DNA of 5,321 bases, taken from assembly GCA_937983495.1 (NCBI GenBank), contig CALKAA010000255.1:1-5321 (forward strand), in the 5' to 3' direction. The notes beneath the pieces are model-generated. The model worked only from the letters and a program-made list of their open reading frames with translations, was not told where the DNA came from and did no database searches. Within the stretch, counting starts at the first letter, position 1. Each line of letters starts with the position of its first letter. Origin of the DNA: an uncultured Gemmobacter sp. Its GTDB lineage: Bacteria > Pseudomonadota > Alphaproteobacteria > Rhodobacterales > Rhodobacteraceae. A program made the translations under genes and the position numbers. This document shows, one piece after another, positions 1 through 5,215 of this stretch.

Positions 1-668
1 ACCGTGCCGAGGCCGAGGAGGCGGCGGCTACGGTGGTGAACGGCCACGCGCCCGGTGCCATGGCGGTTGCCTGCGCCGATCTGGGCGTGCCTTTGGTCCA
101 GATCTCCACCGATTATGTGTTTGACGGGGCGGGCAGCCTGCCCTTTCGCCCCAGCGACCCAACCGCCCCTCTGGGAGCCTATGGCCGCAGCAAGCTGGCG
201 GGCGAAGAGGCGGTGCGGGCCAGCGGTGCCCGTCATGTGATCCTGCGCACCTCCTGGGTGTTTTCGGCGCATGGCGCGAATTTCGTGAAAACCATGCTGC
301 GGCTGGGGGCCGACCGCCCGGCCCTGCGCGTGGTGGCCGATCAGATCGGCGGGCCCACCCCGGCGGATGCGATTGCGGCGGCCTGCCTGACACTGGCTTC
401 GGCCCTGCGCGACGGGGCCAAGGGCGGCACCCATCATTTCGCGGGCACGCCCGACACCAGTTGGGCCGGCTTTGCCCGGGCGATCTTTGATCAGGCGGGG
501 CTGGCCGTCGCGGTGGAAGACATCCCGAGTGCGGCCTACCCCACCCCGGCGCAACGGCCGCTGAATTCGCGCCTTGATTGCGCCGCTTTGACAACCGAAT
601 TTGGCATTACACAACCGGATTGGCAGGCCGCTCTGGCCCGCGTGATTGCCGAGTTGAAAGGAGCCTGA
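1..668 (+). CDS. rfbD: dTDP-4-dehydrorhamnose reductase, C-terminal ~221 residues (5' end outside window)
   Basis: The product reduces dTDP-4-dehydro-L-rhamnose to dTDP-L-rhamnose with NAD(P)H in the cytoplasm, the last step of the RmlABCD pathway. The reading frame is already open at base 3, and the first residues (RAEAEEAAATVVNG) match the region after the cofactor-binding fold. The N-terminal 70 or so residues of a roughly 290-residue enzyme, including the glycine-rich Rossmann loop, are therefore missing. Visible family motifs are STDYVFDG (about 107-130), the catalytic YxxxK as YGRSK followed by LAGE (Tyr codon 180-182, Lys codon 192-194), LRTSWVF (about 241-261), VVADQIGGPT and, near the end, RPLNSRLD. 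A GTG at 33 opens the same frame but lies inside the conserved domain and is not the start. The stop is one base before rfbA, so the two are surely co-transcribed. The fragment looks intact, and the assignment is confident. Confidence 0.95.
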   Translation, partial: RAEAEEAAATVVNGHAPGAMAVACADLGVPLVQISTDYVFDGAGSLPFRPSDPTAPLGAYGRSKLAGEEAVRASGARHVILRTSWVFSAHGANFVKTMLRLGADRPALRVVADQIGGPTPADAIAAACLTLASALRDGAKGGTHHFAGTPDTSWAGFARAIFDQAGLAVAVEDIPSAAYPTPAQRPLNSRLDCAALTTEFGITQPDWQAALARVIAELKGA

Positions 669-669
669 G

Positions 670-1551
670 ATGCAGCGCAAGGGGATCATTCTGGCCGGAG
701 GCTCCGGCACGCGGCTTTACCCGATCACCATCGGTGTCTCGAAGCAATTGATGCCGATCTATGACAAACCGATGATCTATTACCCGCTCTCGGTGCTGAT
801 GCTGACCGGCATTCGCGAGATTGCGATCATCACCACCCCCGACGATCAGGCGCAATTCCAGCGCCTGCTGGGCGATGGCAGCCAATGGGGCCTGAGCTTC
901 ACCTGGATCGTGCAGCCCTCGCCCGATGGGCTGGCGCAGGCCTATCTGCTGGCAGAAGATTTTCTGGCGGGTGCGCCCTCGGCCATGGTGCTGGGCGACA
1001 ATATCTTTTTCGGCCATGGCTTGCCCGAGGTGCTGGCTGCTGCTGATGCCCGCAGCACGGGCGGCACGGTGTTCGGCTATCATGTCAGCGACCCCGAGCG
1101 CTATGGCGTGGTGGGTTTTGATGCGGATGGCAAGGTCAGCCATATCATCGAAAAGCCCGAGGTGCCGCCGTCGAACTATGCGGTGACGGGCCTGTATTTC
1201 CTTGATGGCACCGCGCCAGAGCGGGCACGGGGCGTGGCCCCCTCGCCGCGGGGCGAGCTGGAGATCGTCACCCTGCTGGAAACCTATCTGGCGGAGGGCG
1301 CGCTGTCGGTGGAAACCATGGGGCGCGGTTTTGCCTGGCTGGACACCGGCACGCATGGCTCGCTGCTGGATGCCGGGAACTTCGTGCGGACGCTGGCCCT
1401 GCGACAGGGGATGCAATCGGGCTGCCCCGAGGAGATTGCCTATAATGCCGGTTGGATCAGCCGCGCGCAGTTGATCGAGCAGGCCAAACGCCTGGGCAAA
1501 AGCGATTACGGCAAGTATCTGGCGCGGCTGGCGGGCGAAGCCCGCCCCTGA
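670..1551 (+). CDS. rfbA: Glucose-1-phosphate thymidylyltransferase (RmlA)
   Basis: The product joins glucose-1-phosphate and dTTP to make dTDP-glucose and pyrophosphate, the first and usually feedback-controlled step of dTDP-L-rhamnose synthesis. The protein has 293 residues, the usual length for bacterial RmlA. Motifs in order are the nucleotide-binding loop LAGGSGTRLYP (8-18), SKQLMPIYDKPMIYYPLS (24-41, with Lys25), QPSPDGLAQA (82-91), LGDNIFFG (108-115, with Asp110), IIEKPE (159-164, with Lys162), NYAVTGLYF (169-177), RGELEI (194-199) and FAWLDTGTH (221-229, with Asp225). The metal- and phosphate-binding residues known from the family are all present. The start is secure: AAAGGAG at 657-663 lies six bases upstream of the ATG, inside the end of rfbD. 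The gene probably closes the rml operon, since a 170-bp gap follows it. No sign of truncation or transfer. Confidence 0.98.
   Translation: MQRKGIILAGGSGTRLYPITIGVSKQLMPIYDKPMIYYPLSVLMLTGIREIAIITTPDDQAQFQRLLGDGSQWGLSFTWIVQPSPDGLAQAYLLAEDFLAGAPSAMVLGDNIFFGHGLPEVLAAADARSTGGTVFGYHVSDPERYGVVGFDADGKVSHIIEKPEVPPSNYAVTGLYFLDGTAPERARGVAPSPRGELEIVTLLETYLAEGALSVETMGRGFAWLDTGTHGSLLDAGNFVRTLALRQGMQSGCPEEIAYNAGWISRAQLIEQAKRLGKSDYGKYLARLAGEARP
1530..1546 (+). terminator. GC-rich hairpin over the last codons of rfbA (terminator-like, no U-tract)
   Basis: GGCGGGC (1530-1536), loop GAA and GCCCGCC (1540-1546) form a perfect 7-bp stem that ends three bases before the rfbA stop codon at 1549-1551. Such a stem closed by a GAA triloop should be very stable. 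No run of T follows, so if it ends or protects the rml transcript it would act with Rho or as a 3' stabiliser. A second, weaker pairing (GCGGG at 1558-1562 with CCCGC at 1574-1578) lies just downstream. It may also simply reflect GC-rich codons (Ala-Gly-Glu-Ala-Arg). Confidence 0.35.
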
Positions 1552-1590
1552 TCGGCAGCGGGAGGCGCCGTGCCCCGCCAGCTTTGACTG

Positions 1591-1619
1591 TTGTCGTGTT
1601 GGCGACAAGGCTCTAAACT
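1591..1619 (+). promoter_or_regulatory. Candidate sigma70-type promoter for ugd with an operator-like inverted repeat
   Basis: TTGTCG (1591-1596) and TAAACT (1614-1619) match the -35 and -10 consensus at four of six positions each, with the optimal 17-base spacing. This would place the transcript start near 1626 and give ugd a leader of about 95 bases. The same -35 is the left arm of a perfect inverted repeat, TTGTCG-N6-CGACAA (1591-1608), which could be a binding site for a dimeric regulator blocking or modulating this promoter. An alternative -35, TTGACT at 1584-1589, fits the consensus better but has no -10 at normal distance. This is inference from sequence only. Confidence 0.4.
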
Positions 1620-1634
1620 CTTGAGGATTGCGGG

Positions 1635-1706
1635 GGCAGCCTGCAACTCGGGGCGCTTGTGCAAGCGCACAACATCAAGGGCAAGGGGCGCTGCCGTCAG
1701 GCAGCG
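1635..1706 (+). promoter_or_regulatory. Structured leader of ugd with competing hairpins
   Basis: Between the candidate promoter and ugd are several perfect pairings. CGCTGCC (1689-1695), loop GTCA and GGCAGCG (1700-1706) form a 7-bp stem ending 15 bases before the ATG. The segment GGCAGC at 1635-1640 can pair instead with GCTGCC at 1690-1695, destroying that stem. Between them, GCGCTT-GTGC-AAGCGC (1653-1668) and TTGTGC-AAGC-GCACAA (1657-1672) are two 6-bp stems that overlap and exclude each other. No known riboswitch consensus was recognised. Since ugd has no clear Shine-Dalgarno sequence, the stem near its start could affect translation or leader transcription; that is inference. Confidence 0.4.
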
Positions 1707-1721
1707 AAGCGGGCAGACCAA

Positions 1722-3026
1722 ATGAAAATTGCGATGATCGGGACGGGCTATGTCGGGCTGGTCTCGGGGGTGTGTTTCTCGGATTTCGGGCATGAGGTTG
1801 TCTGCGTCGACAAAGACCCCGCCAAGGTCGAAAAGCTGCGCGCCGGCGAGGTGCCGATCTATGAGCCGGGCCTCGATGCCCTGATGGCCAAGAATGTGGC
1901 AGCGGGTCGGCTGTCCTTCACGCTGGATCTGGCCGAGGCGGTCAAGGGCGCCGAGGCGGTGTTCATCGCGGTGGGCACCCCCACGCGGCGCGGCGACGGC
2001 CATGCCGATCTGCGCTATGTCATGGCGGCGGCAGAGGAAATCGGCGCGGCGCTGGAGGATTACGCGGTCATCGTGACCAAAAGCACCGTGCCCGTGGGCA
2101 CCAATCGCAAAGTGGCCGAGGCGGTGGCGAAAACGGCAGGCGGCAAGGCCTTTGACGTGGCCTCGAACCCCGAATTCCTGCGCGAGGGCGCGGCGATCGA
2201 CGATTTCATGCGCCCCGACCGGGTGGTGATCGGGGTGGAGAGCGAGCGCGCGCAAAAGGTGATGGCCGATCTCTATCGCCCGCTGTCTTTGCGTGATTTC
2301 CCGGTGGTTTACACCAATCTGGAATCGGCCGAGATGATCAAATACGCGGCCAATGCCTTCCTCGCCACCAAGATCACCTTCATCAACGAAATCGCCGCGC
2401 TGTGCGAGCGCGTGGGTGCGGATGTGAAGGCGGTGAGCAAGGGCATCGGCATGGATGGCCGGATCGGGCCAAAGTTCCTCCATGCAGGCCCCGGCTATGG
2501 CGGAAGTTGCTTCCCCAAGGATACCAAGGCTTTGGCGCGCATCGGGCAAGAACATGCCGTGCCGATGCAGATCACCGAAACCGTGATCCGGGTGAATGAG
2601 GAGATCAAGCACCGCATGATCACCAAGATCGAGGATCAGTTGGAGGGGGTTTTGCGCGACAAGACCATCGCGGTCTTTGGCGTGACCTTCAAACCCGATA
2701 CCGATGACATGCGCGACGCCCCCGCCCTGACCATCGTGCCCGCGCTGGTGGGCGCAGGGGCCAAGGTGCGTGTGGTGGACCCGCAGGGCCAGCACGAAGG
2801 CGAGGCGCTGCTGCCCGGTGTCAAATGGGTGGAAAGCCCCTATGGCGCGGCGCAAGGGGCCGATCTGGTGGTGATCCTCACCGAGTGGAACGAGTTCCGC
2901 GCGCTGGATCTGGGCAAGCTGGCGCGCAAGATGGCGCATCCGCGCATGGCCGACCTGCGCAACATCTATGCCCGCGACGAAGTGCTGGCCGCGGGCTTTG
3001 CAAGCTATGAGGGCGTCGGGCGCTGA
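1722..3026 (+). CDS. ugd: UDP-glucose 6-dehydrogenase
   Basis: The product oxidises UDP-glucose to UDP-glucuronate with two NAD+ in the cytoplasm, feeding acidic sugars into LPS or exopolysaccharide. The protein has 434 residues, typical of the UDP-glucose/GDP-mannose dehydrogenase family. The N-terminal NAD-binding fold starts with MKIAMIGTGYVGLVSG and has VVCVDKD (26-32) for the ribose-binding acid. It continues with FIAVGTP (81-87) and STVPVGT (121-127). The central domain carries SNPEFLREG (148-156), IKYAANAFLATKI (206-218, with Lys207 and Asn211) and the catalytic motif GPGYGGSCFPKDT (256-268, with Cys263 and Asp267). The C-terminal UDP-binding domain starts near 312, with FGVTFKPDTDDMRDAP (319-334). 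The ATG at 1722 is chosen because the Rossmann motif begins there. An in-frame GTG at 1659 would add 21 unconserved residues lying over the leader hairpins. The upstream bases GCGGGCAGACCAA give only a poor ribosome-binding site. Confidence 0.97.
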   Translation: MKIAMIGTGYVGLVSGVCFSDFGHEVVCVDKDPAKVEKLRAGEVPIYEPGLDALMAKNVAAGRLSFTLDLAEAVKGAEAVFIAVGTPTRRGDGHADLRYVMAAAEEIGAALEDYAVIVTKSTVPVGTNRKVAEAVAKTAGGKAFDVASNPEFLREGAAIDDFMRPDRVVIGVESERAQKVMADLYRPLSLRDFPVVYTNLESAEMIKYAANAFLATKITFINEIAALCERVGADVKAVSKGIGMDGRIGPKFLHAGPGYGGSCFPKDTKALARIGQEHAVPMQITETVIRVNEEIKHRMITKIEDQLEGVLRDKTIAVFGVTFKPDTDDMRDAPALTIVPALVGAGAKVRVVDPQGQHEGEALLPGVKWVESPYGAAQGADLVVILTEWNEFRALDLGKLARKMAHPRMADLRNIYARDEVLAAGFASYEGVGR

Positions 3027-3039
3027 AACCGGCCCCGAA

Positions 3040-3082
3040 GCTGCCCCCACTGGCGGGGCAGCCCTTCCGCGCCAGGGCTGCC
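3040..3082 (+). terminator. Overlapping GC-rich inverted repeats after ugd (probable 3' end signal)
   Basis: GCTGCCCC (3040-3047), a 7-base loop and GGGGCAGC (3055-3062) form a perfect 8-bp stem starting 13 bases after the ugd stop. The right arm overlaps a second perfect 8-bp repeat, GGCAGCCC (3057-3064) with GGGCTGCC (3075-3082), so only one of the two stems can form at a time. Neither is followed by a T-run, so this is not a textbook intrinsic terminator. Position between convergent units makes a transcript-end or 3'-protecting role plausible. Confidence 0.5.
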
Positions 3083-3093
3083 TGCGGCCCCAG

Positions 3094-3130
3094 CCGGCGC
3101 GATTTAACATCATTTGAGACCTTGCGCCGG
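3094..3130. repeat. Inverted repeat CCGGCGC / GCGCCGG with an A+T-richer 23-base loop
   Basis: CCGGCGC (3094-3100) and GCGCCGG (3124-3130) are perfect complements around 23 bases that are richer in A+T than their surroundings. It lies in the noncoding stretch between ugd and the tRNA gene. The remainder of that stretch, about 3131-3242, shows no convincing reading frame or RNA. A protein-binding site or a chance palindrome in GC-rich DNA are both possible. Confidence 0.2.
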
Positions 3131-3242
3131 AGCAGCCCCCTCCCCTCACCGGAAGCCTTCGGGACGGGCGCGGGGCAAACGACCCAGACCGATCAGACAA
3201 TGGATCGAAATGGCAAGCAGAGCCTGCCTCATCGAAAACGGC

Positions 3243-3262
3243 TAAAACTTGTGGAAGTTTTA
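3243..3262 (-). terminator. A+T-rich hairpin directly after tRNA-Phe
   Basis: TAAAACTT (3243-3250), GTGG and AAGTTTTA (3255-3262) form a perfect 8-bp stem with a 4-base loop. On the - strand it begins two bases after the CCA end of the tRNA gene, and its right arm ends in TTTTA with a further TTTT a few bases on. This fits a weak intrinsic terminator or the 3' trailer where tRNA processing starts. The stem is almost symmetrical, so it could also act on + strand transcripts coming from ugd. It stands out as strongly A+T-rich in this GC-rich window. Confidence 0.5.
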
Positions 3263-3264
3263 AG

Positions 3265-3340
3265 TGGTGCCCGGAGACGGATTTGAACCGCCGACACGCG
3301 GATTTTCAATCCGCTGCTCTACCAACTGAGCTATCCGGGC
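3265..3340 (-). tRNA. tRNA-Phe, anticodon GAA
   Basis: Read on the - strand this is a complete 76-base cloverleaf. The acceptor stem is GCCCGGA/TCCGGGC, the D arm GCTC-AGTTGGTA-GAGC, the anticodon stem GCGGA/TCCGC and the T stem GGCGG/CCGTC with one G-U pair around TTCAAAT. The anticodon loop TTGAAAA has GAA at 3307-3305, which reads Phe codons UUC and UUU. A73 and the CCA tail (3267-3265) are encoded in the DNA. All stems pair without mismatch other than that wobble, so the gene is intact. It lies 79 bases after the yacG stop on the same strand and appears to have its own promoter. Translation of this locus yields a well-known spurious peptide and should not be annotated as protein. Confidence 0.98.
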
Positions 3341-3371
3341 ACTGTCAGCCTGTGGCTGCTTGGTGAGGCGG

Positions 3372-3400
3372 GTATTAAGCGAGGGCGCGGGGGCTGTCCA
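3372..3400 (-). promoter_or_regulatory. Candidate promoter of tRNA-Phe
   Basis: On the - strand TGGACA (3400-3395) differs from the -35 consensus by one base and is followed after exactly 17 bases by TAATAC (3377-3372), a moderate -10. The transcript would start near 3365, about 25 bases before the tRNA. The short leader holds a small stem, CAGCC-ACA-GGCTG (3358-3346), that could mark the 5' precursor processed by RNase P. Read-through from the yacG unit is an alternative source of the tRNA. Confidence 0.5.
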
Positions 3401-3419
3401 GAGGCAAAAGGCGAAAAAA

Positions 3420-3596
3420 TCAATGCCGGGGCGGATTTTCGTCTTCGACCCGCGCCGGGTCGTCTTCCTCTTGCGCCGCGCCCGGAATGACATAGCCACC
3501 CTTCAGCCAGCGGCCAAGGTCGATGTCGGCGCAGCGGCGCGAGCAGAAGGGACGGTATTTCGCATCCGCCGCTTTTTGGCAGATCGGACAGCTCAT
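3420..3596 (-). CDS. yacG: YacG-family zinc-binding protein (DNA gyrase inhibitor family)
   Basis: This is a small 58-residue protein beginning MSCPICQKAADAK. It shows the complete YacG signature: CPIC (Cys3, Cys6), FCSRRC (Cys18, Cys22), the DLGRWLKGGYVIP segment (26-38) and an acidic tail rich in E and D. The four cysteines form one structural zinc site. In Escherichia coli YacG binds GyrB and inhibits DNA gyrase; that function is carried over by family and not shown here. The ATG (3596-3594) overlaps the stop of the upstream RNase gene as ATGA, and no strong Shine-Dalgarno sequence precedes it, so translation is probably coupled. A T-run (TTTTTT on the - strand, 3419-3414) follows the stop directly. 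The preceding stem CGACCCG-CGC-CGGGTCG (3446-3462) lies inside the gene, too far away for a standard terminator. Confidence 0.93.
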   Translation of the reverse strand: MSCPICQKAADAKYRPFCSRRCADIDLGRWLKGGYVIPGAAQEEDDPARVEDENPPRH

Positions 3597-4639
3597 GCCC
3601 GGCCTGCCGTCAGCTCGGCCAGCGCCGCGCGGTCGCGTTTGCGCACCAGTTCATACAGGCCAAGCGTCGTCCAGCCGGCAAGGCTCGTTTCAGCCGACTC
3701 GCCCTTGAAAGCGGCGCGCAGCACCTGATCCAGCGTGGCGCGGTCTTTCTTGGGCATGGGCGCGAAATCGACCACGACCTGCCCGCCAAGGCCGCGCAGG
3801 CGCAACTGGCGCGGCAGGTCGCGGGCCAGCGCGATATTGGCCTTGAGGCTGGCGGCGGGCGAGGTGTCGGGGCCGGTGTTCACATCCACCGCGATCAGGG
3901 CGCGGGTGGGTTCGATCAGCGCATGGGCACCGCCGGGCAAAGCGACCTGAGGGGCGAGCAGCGCATCCAGCATCTCCTCCACGCCGTGATCGGCGAAGGC
4001 CCCCTGCACGATTTCATCCGGGACCGGATCGGCCCATTCGCGCCAGGCGGTTTCATGCGCCGAAGGCCCATCGACCAGCAGTTCCGGCGCGCCATCGGCA
4101 TCGTTCAGCACGGCCACCGCAAGGTCGCGCATTTCCAGAATATCCTCGGCCACCTCGGCCTCATCCGCGCCTTCGCAAGCCGAGCGCAGGATCAGCCCGA
4201 GGTCACGCGGTGCGCCCTCCATCCCGGCCTGGGCAAGCGCTTCCAGATCGGCGCGGGTGTCCTCGTCGCGGATGCGACGGCTGATGTTCAGCCCCGGCGC
4301 GCCGGGGGTGATGATGGCGTAGCGGCTTTTGAACAAAAGCCGCGTGGTCATGGGCAGCGCCTTGCCCGGCTCTGCGGTGCCGCTGACCTGCACAAGGATG
4401 GATTGGCCGGGCGCGAGGCCCGAGACCTGCCGCAAAAAGCCCGAGCGGCCTTCGGGCAGGCGCACGAACACGCCGCCCTGCCCTTTCACCAGCCGGTCCA
4501 CCGTGCCGCGATAGATGGCACCGGGCAAAGCGCTGTCATCGGCGGGGTCGATCGCAAGGTCTTGCAGCACCCCATCCACCACGAGGGCGGCGGCCTGCCG
4601 TTCGCCCCAGGTGTCCAGCACGATCACGCGGCCCTTCAT
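3593..4639 (-). CDS. rng: Ribonuclease E/G family protein, short form without zinc-link
   Basis: This is a 348-residue member of the RNase E/G family of single-strand-specific endoribonucleases. An S1-like segment opens with AIYRGTVDRL (41-50) and continues to SGFLR. The 5'-sensor region follows, with GLNISRRI (116-123) and LILRSACEG (149-157). Arg152-Ser153 falls at the place of the E. coli RNase E Arg169-Thr170 pair that holds the 5' phosphate. The DNase I-like catalytic part has IAVDVNTG (249-256, with Asp252 and Asn254) and GGQVVVDFAPM (285-295, with Asp291), matching the RNase E triad Asp303, Asn305, Asp346. The protein stops 57 residues after Asp291, before the CPxCxG zinc-link and small domain used for dimerisation. 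It is therefore much shorter than RNase G (about 490) yet has an ordinary open frame. GGAG at 4650-4647 sits seven bases before the ATG. Whether it is true RNase G or a specialised paralogue is unsettled. Confidence 0.88.
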   Translation of the reverse strand: MKGRVIVLDTWGERQAAALVVDGVLQDLAIDPADDSALPGAIYRGTVDRLVKGQGGVFVRLPEGRSGFLRQVSGLAPGQSILVQVSGTAEPGKALPMTTRLLFKSRYAIITPGAPGLNISRRIRDEDTRADLEALAQAGMEGAPRDLGLILRSACEGADEAEVAEDILEMRDLAVAVLNDADGAPELLVDGPSAHETAWREWADPVPDEIVQGAFADHGVEEMLDALLAPQVALPGGAHALIEPTRALIAVDVNTGPDTSPAASLKANIALARDLPRQLRLRGLGGQVVVDFAPMPKKDRATLDQVLRAAFKGESAETSLAGWTTLGLYELVRKRDRAALAELTAGRA

Positions 4640-4642
4640 GGC

Positions 4643-5215
4643 TCAGCTCCGATAAACAGGGTAGCCCGCAGCCGCCAGAAGCGCTGCGGTTTCGGCGACG
4701 GGAAGGCCCACGACGCCGGTGAAAGAGCCCGAAATCCACGGGATGAACGCGCCCGCGAGGCCCTGAATGGCATAGGCACCCGCCTTGCCCTCCCATTCGC
4801 CGCTGGCGAGATAGGTGTTCAGTTCAAGGTCCGAAAGGCGCTTCATCTTCACATCGGTCACCACCTCGCGGCACCACAGGCGCGCGCCGCGACGCACCGC
4901 GACGGCGGTGATGACCTGGTGGCGACGACCGCCGAGCAGGGTGAGGAAAGCTGCCGCCTCGCCCGCATCGCGGGGCTTGCCGAGGATGCGGCGGCCAAGT
5001 GCCACGGTCGTATCGGCACAAAGCACCACGTCATCCTCGCCCGCCGTTACGGCCATGGCCTTTTCCCGCGCCAGACGCGCGCAATAGGGCCGCGGCAGTT
5101 CACGCGGGGCCGGGTCTTCGTTGATGTCGGGGGGCAGGATGGCGTCGGGCCTGATACCAAGCTGCGCCAGAAGATCCTTCCGGCGCGGGCTGGCGGAGCC
5201 GAGGATCAGCTTCAC
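4643..5215 (-). CDS. maf: Maf family nucleoside triphosphate pyrophosphatase
   Basis: The product is a cytoplasmic house-cleaning enzyme. It hydrolyses non-canonical or surplus nucleoside triphosphates to monophosphates, and the YhdE-type members prefer dTTP and UTP. The protein has 190 residues, the family norm. Motifs are LILGSASPRRKDLL (3-16, with Ser7, Arg11 and Arg12 of the phosphate-binding loop), VLCADTTV (64-71, with the catalytic Asp68), ILGKP (77-81), GEWEGKAGAYAIQG (139-152) and GSFTGVVGLPV (163-173). The GKAGAYAIQG and VVGLP motifs point to the YhdE/Maf branch over YceF. The start is GTG (5215-5213), overlapping the infA stop as GTGA, with no clear Shine-Dalgarno sequence, so initiation likely depends on ribosomes finishing infA. 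Its stop is three bases before the RNase gene. The exact substrate preference is inferred from family resemblance only. Confidence 0.95.
   Translation of the reverse strand: MKLILGSASPRRKDLLAQLGIRPDAILPPDINEDPAPRELPRPYCARLAREKAMAVTAGEDDVVLCADTTVALGRRILGKPRDAGEAAAFLTLLGGRRHQVITAVAVRRGARLWCREVVTDVKMKRLSDLELNTYLASGEWEGKAGAYAIQGLAGAFIPWISGSFTGVVGLPVAETAALLAAAGYPVYRS

Noticed and set aside
28..594. A 188-codon - strand frame opposite rfbD.
   Set aside because: Pro/Arg-rich shadow translation opposite a conserved gene, with no motif support.
607..1608. A 333-codon open frame on the - strand opposite rfbA.
   Set aside because: The composition is typical of an antisense shadow, there are no motifs, and the opposite strand carries every RmlA signature.
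1659..1721. In-frame GTG at 1659 as an earlier ugd start adding 21 residues.
   Set aside because: The added residues are not part of the family fold, the region holds palindromes, and the conserved Rossmann strand starts exactly at the ATG at 1722.
3144..3164. Possible hairpin CCGGAAG / CTTCGGG.
   Set aside because: On inspection it leaves an impossible one-base loop or a central G-G mismatch, so no stable stem forms.
1506..3200. A 564-codon open frame on the - strand opposite ugd.
   Set aside because: It lies antisense to the well-conserved ugd, its translation is unusually rich in His, Arg and Gln with no recognisable domain, and such long shadow frames are expected opposite GC-rich codons.
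3414..3440. Possible intrinsic terminator for the yacG unit: GAAAATC pairing with GATTTT before the T-run on the - strand.
   Set aside because: The stem is only six mostly A-T pairs with a 12-base loop, and it uses the T-run itself as an arm. Too weak to annotate, although the T-run is real.
3260..3499. A 79-codon - strand frame ending in RIAQLVEQRIENPRVGGSNP and a few more residues.
   Set aside because: This is the well-known false peptide produced by translating a tRNA-Phe gene; the upstream part overlaps yacG in another frame.
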